Of a stretch of 34,834 nucleotides of DNA, positions 32,378 through 34,834 are shown in pieces. A program made the translations under genes and the position numbers. This stretch comes from Rhodoluna sp. GTDB taxonomy: Bacteria > Actinomycetota > Actinomycetes > Actinomycetales > Microbacteriaceae. A model generated the notes under the pieces. That model searched no databases, was not told the origin of the DNA, and saw only the letters and a program-made list of their open reading frames with translations. Position 1 is the stretch's first letter, and every line of letters starts with the position of its first letter. The stretch covers positions 1 through 34,834 of the forward strand of contig JAURIU010000007.1 in assembly GCA_030832605.1 (NCBI GenBank), written 5' to 3'.

Positions 32378-34046
32378 CGCCTTCGACTTCGAAGAGTCGT
32401 GAGGCTTCTTGACGCTCGAGTGCCGCAACAACGAGGCCACGGAACAATGGGTGAGCGTGAGTTGGGCGTGACTTGAACTCTGGGTGCGCCTGGGTGGCCA
32501 CGTAGAACGGGTGAATCTCACGCGGAAGCTCCACGTATTCAACCAGGTGGTCATCTGGCGAGGTTCCCGAAAATACTAGGCCCGCCTCACCAATCTGATC
32601 GCGGTAAGAATTGTTCACTTCGTAGCGGTGACGGTGTCGCTCTTCTGAGGTTGGTGCGCCATATAGCTCTTCAACGATCGAACCTGGCTTGAGCTTGGCG
32701 GTGAAGCGACCGAGTCGCATGGTTCCGCCCATTTCGCCAGACTGCAAGATTTCAACCTGCTCGGCCATTGTGGCAATAACCGGATGCTTCGCCTCAGGAT
32801 CAAACTCGGTAGAAGACGCGCCAGCAAGGCCGACCACGTTGCGCGCATACTCGATGACCATGCACTGAAGACCTAGGCACAGACCTAAAGCAGGAATGCG
32901 GTTTTCACGAGCAAACTTGAGTGCGCCGAGTTTTCCTTCGATGCCGCGAACGCCGAAACCACCAGGCACGCAGATTGCATCAACATCTGATAGCTGCTCG
33001 CGTGCGCCGGCTTCGTCTTCACAGGTGTCAGAAGGAACCCACTTGATGTTCACCTTGGCTTTGTTGGCAAAACCACCGGCGCGCAGGGCTTCAGTGACCG
33101 AAAGATAGGCATCGGGTAGGTCGATGTATTTGCCAACCATGGCAACGGTTACTTCGTGCTTTGGCTCGTGAACGGCATCGAGCACACTCTGCCAGCGTGA
33201 CCAGTCAACCGCATTGGCTTCGAGCCCTAGGTGCTTGATGATGTAGGCGTCTAGTTCTTGGTCGTGTAGCACGGTTGGAATGTCATAAATGCTGCTCGCA
33301 TCGGCGGCATTGATCACGGCCTTCAAGTCAACGTCACACATGAGTGCGATCTTGTTCTTGATGCCCTCAGGCAGGGTGCGGTCTGAGCGGCAGACGATGG
33401 CATCTGGCTGAATACCAATCGAACGAAGGGTCGCAACCGAGTGCTGGGTTGGCTTGGTCTTGAGTTCACCAGATGGGCCAATGTAAGGCACGAGTGAAAC
33501 ATGAACGAAGAATACGTTGTCACGGCCGACCTCGTGACGAAGTTGACGAGCTGCCTCGATGAATGGCAACGACTCGATGTCGCCGACGGTTCCGCCGATT
33601 TCGGTGATCACGATTTCGTAGCGGCCGTCTTCGCCGAGCAGCAGCATGCGGCGCTTGATTTCGTCGGTGATGTGCGGAATGACCTGAACGGTATCGCCTA
33701 GGTACTCTCCCGCACGCTCGCGACGAATTACGGTGCTGTAAATCTGGCCGGTGGTTACGTTGGCTGACTGAGCCAAGTTGATGTTTAGAAAGCGCTCGTA
33801 GTGGCCGATATCTAGGTCGGTCTCGGCCCCGTCTTCGGTTACATAAACTTCACCGTGCTGAAACGGGTTCATTGTGCCCGGGTCAACGTTTAGATACGGG
33901 TCTAGTTTCTGCATCACAACGCGAAGACCGCGAGCGGTAAGAAGATTGCCTAGAGAGGCTGCGGTAAGCCCTTTTCCAAGGGATGAAGCAACACCTCCGG
34001 TGACGAAAATGTGTTTGCTTTTACCGTGATCCATCGCGTTTGCCAT
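32370..34046 (-). CDS. pyrG: CTP synthase
   Basis: This converts UTP to CTP using ATP and glutamine. It has 558 residues. The N-terminal synthetase domain begins with [21 protein letters not shown] and contains [16 protein letters not shown]. The C-terminal glutaminase domain has the nucleophile Cys in GLCLGLQ and the His/Glu pair in AHPEF. The ATG at 34046 has no Shine-Dalgarno; TAAACT lies eight bases upstream and could be a -10 box for a nearly leaderless mRNA. It heads the long run pyrG-nudix-xerD-parA-scpA-scpB-rluB-aroH-tyrA-cmk-der. Its CTP product and cmk at the other end both serve cytidine nucleotide supply. Confidence 0.97.
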   Translation of the reverse strand: MANAMDHGKSKHIFVTGGVASSLGKGLTAASLGNLLTARGLRVVMQKLDPYLNVDPGTMNPFQHGEVYVTEDGAETDLDIGHYERFLNINLAQSANVTTGQIYSTVIRRERAGEYLGDTVQVIPHITDEIKRRMLLLGEDGRYEIVITEIGGTVGDIESLPFIEAARQLRHEVGRDNVFFVHVSLVPYIGPSGELKTKPTQHSVATLRSIGIQPDAIVCRSDRTLPEGIKNKIALMCDVDLKAVINAADASSIYDIPTVLHDQELDAYIIKHLGLEANAVDWSRWQSVLDAVHEPKHEVTVAMVGKYIDLPDAYLSVTEALRAGGFANKAKVNIKWVPSDTCEDEAGAREQLSDVDAICVPGGFGVRGIEGKLGALKFARENRIPALGLCLGLQCMVIEYARNVVGLAGASSTEFDPEAKHPVIATMAEQVEILQSGEMGGTMRLGRFTAKLKPGSIVEELYGAPTSEERHRHRYEVNNSYRDQIGEAGLVFSGTSPDDHLVEYVELPREIHPFYVATQAHPEFKSRPTHAHPLFRGLVVAALERQEASRLFEVEGDA

Positions 34047-34127
34047 GGAATATCAGTTTACCTGCCACGAACCTGCGACATGCCGAAGAGTGCCTTAAAT
34101 GGGCGTGTTTCGCAATCAATTTTCTTC

Positions 34128-34152
34128 GCGGGTGCGCGAGACGGGCATCCGC
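34128..34152. repeat. Inverted repeat between recN and pyrG
   Basis: GCGGGTGC (34128-34135) and GCATCCGC (34145-34152) can pair over 8 positions, with one mismatch or G-U pair depending on strand, around a 9-base loop. It lies 18 bases after the recN stop. No T-run follows on the minus strand, so termination of recN here is possible but not supported by a standard signal. Nothing else is evident in the 34047-34170 gap apart from the possible pyrG -10 box. Confidence 0.3.
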
Positions 34153-34170
34153 GCTGAAAAAGTTACCTGA

Positions 34171-34834
34171 CTAAGGCGTTTTTGAAAGCTCGACCAACTC
34201 GGCGGCGTGAGTTCTGGCATTCTCTGAGTCACCGAGACCCGAGAGCATTCTGGCTAGTTCGGCAACACGTTCTTCGCCCTCGACTCGTCGAACCGATGAA
34301 GCGGTGAAGGTGCTATCCGACGCCTTTTCGACACGAAGGTGGTTGTCGGCGAAGGCGGCAACCTGGGCCAGGTGGGTGACCACGATGACCTGGGTTTGTT
34401 TTGACAGCCGAGCCAAACGTTTACCGACCTCGATTGCAGCCGCACCACCGACACCGGCATCGACTTCGTCGAACACAAAGGTCGGTGTGGTCTTGCCCTT
34501 GGCTAGCACCACTTCGATGGCGAGCATGATTCGACTCAGTTCGCCACCACTGGCACCCTTGCCAAGCGGACGAGGCTCTGCGCCAGGATATGCCGACAGC
34601 TGGATGCTCACAATGTCTTTACCGTAGCTTGTGTACTCGGTGCCGTCAGACACGGATACCACCAGGCTGGAGCCCTTCATGGCTAGCGCCTCAAGCTCTT
34701 GAGTTACCTCTCCGGCTAACCCAGCAGCAGCTTCGAGGCGAACCTTCGAGATCTCAGCGCCAAGCCGCTTTACTTCGGCCAGCTCCGCAGCCACAACCTG
34801 GGTTAGTCGATCAATATTTTCGGTTGATGAGTCC
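34171..34834 (-). CDS. recN: DNA repair ATPase RecN (C-terminal part; start lies beyond the window)
   Basis: The C-terminal ~221 residues of RecN, an SMC-like ATPase acting in recombinational repair of double-strand breaks. The frame is open through base 34834, so the N-terminal Walker A half is outside. Visible are the end of a coiled-coil arm (AELAEVKRLGAEISKVRLEA), the ABC signature GKGASGGELSR, Walker B FVFDEVDAGVGG, and the switch histidine in VVTHLAQVAAFAD. An internal GTG at 34794 is not a real start. RecN upstream of pyrG matches mycobacterial order. Confidence 0.95.
   Translation of the reverse strand, partial: DSSTENIDRLTQVVAAELAEVKRLGAEISKVRLEAAAGLAGEVTQELEALAMKGSSLVVSVSDGTEYTSYGKDIVSIQLSAYPGAEPRPLGKGASGGELSRIMLAIEVVLAKGKTTPTFVFDEVDAGVGGAAAIEVGKRLARLSKQTQVIVVTHLAQVAAFADNHLRVEKASDSTFTASSVRRVEGEERVAELARMLSGLGDSENARTHAAELVELSKTP

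Noticed and set aside
32378-32554. N-terminal extension of the Nudix hydrolase
   Set aside because: The 59 extra residues lie inside pyrG in another frame and are low complexity. The ATG at 32377 fits the family and overlaps the pyrG stop in the usual way.
1-34834. CRISPR arrays, insertion sequences, toxin-antitoxin pairs, defence islands or biosynthetic clusters
   Set aside because: No spaced direct repeats, transposase, or typical small overlapping toxin-antitoxin frames were seen. Nearly all of the sequence is accounted for by conserved core genes.

Overview
The window is a dense stretch of core chromosome from an actinobacterium, most likely a member of Microbacteriaceae with a small genome and moderate GC (by eye a little over 50%), such as the freshwater Luna/Rhodoluna/Aquiluna lineages. 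This rests on gene order and family content: the mraZ-rsmH-ftsL-ftsI-murE division cluster beside a DUF3040 gene; a mycobacterial-type block (polyprenyl synthase, Rv2175c-like protein, PknL-like kinase, class II DAHP synthase, PlsC); a pgsA-garA-ftsR-merR block; and a pyrG-nudix-xerD-parA-scpA-scpB-rluB-cmk-der block. Genus-level placement is inference. I see no insertion sequences, prophage, CRISPR arrays or obviously foreign islands.

Layout. 1-5.5 kb (minus): the start of the division and cell wall cluster, with an autoregulatory-looking MraZ operator upstream and murE cut by the window edge. 5.5-9.5 kb: DUF3040 gene, isoprenoid synthase, and a head-to-head pair of a small DNA-binding protein and a PASTA-domain Ser/Thr kinase. 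9.4-12.5 kb (minus): glk, plsC and aroG. 12.6-14.5 kb (plus): a long-chain acyl-CoA synthetase. 14.5-19.7 kb (minus): pyruvate carboxylase, a MinD/ParA-like ATPase and peptide deformylase. 19.8-20.8 kb (plus): a second orphan ParA-like ATPase. 20.8-23.2 kb (minus): pgsA, garA, ftsR and a second MerR regulator. 23.3-24.0 kb: an unrecognised membrane protein with a good promoter, then tRNA-Pro(GGG). 24.2-34.0 kb (minus): one long, tightly packed apparent operon from pyrG to der, with aroH and tyrA set between rluB and cmk. 34.2 kb to the end: the C-terminal third or so of recN.

Functional themes are septal peptidoglycan synthesis and its control (mraZ, FtsR, PknL), chromosome handling (ScpA/ScpB, XerD, three ParA-type ATPases, RecN), central carbon and nitrogen switching (pyruvate carboxylase, GarA), and aromatic amino acid synthesis (AroG, AroH, TyrA). 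The window looks largely ordinary. The most interesting points are a changed substrate motif in MurE, a 10-bp-phased operator before mraZ, a changed phosphosite in GarA, an AroH-type chorismate mutase in a class II DAHP synthase background, start-proximal -10 boxes suggesting leaderless mRNAs, and convergent genes with no intergenic space.
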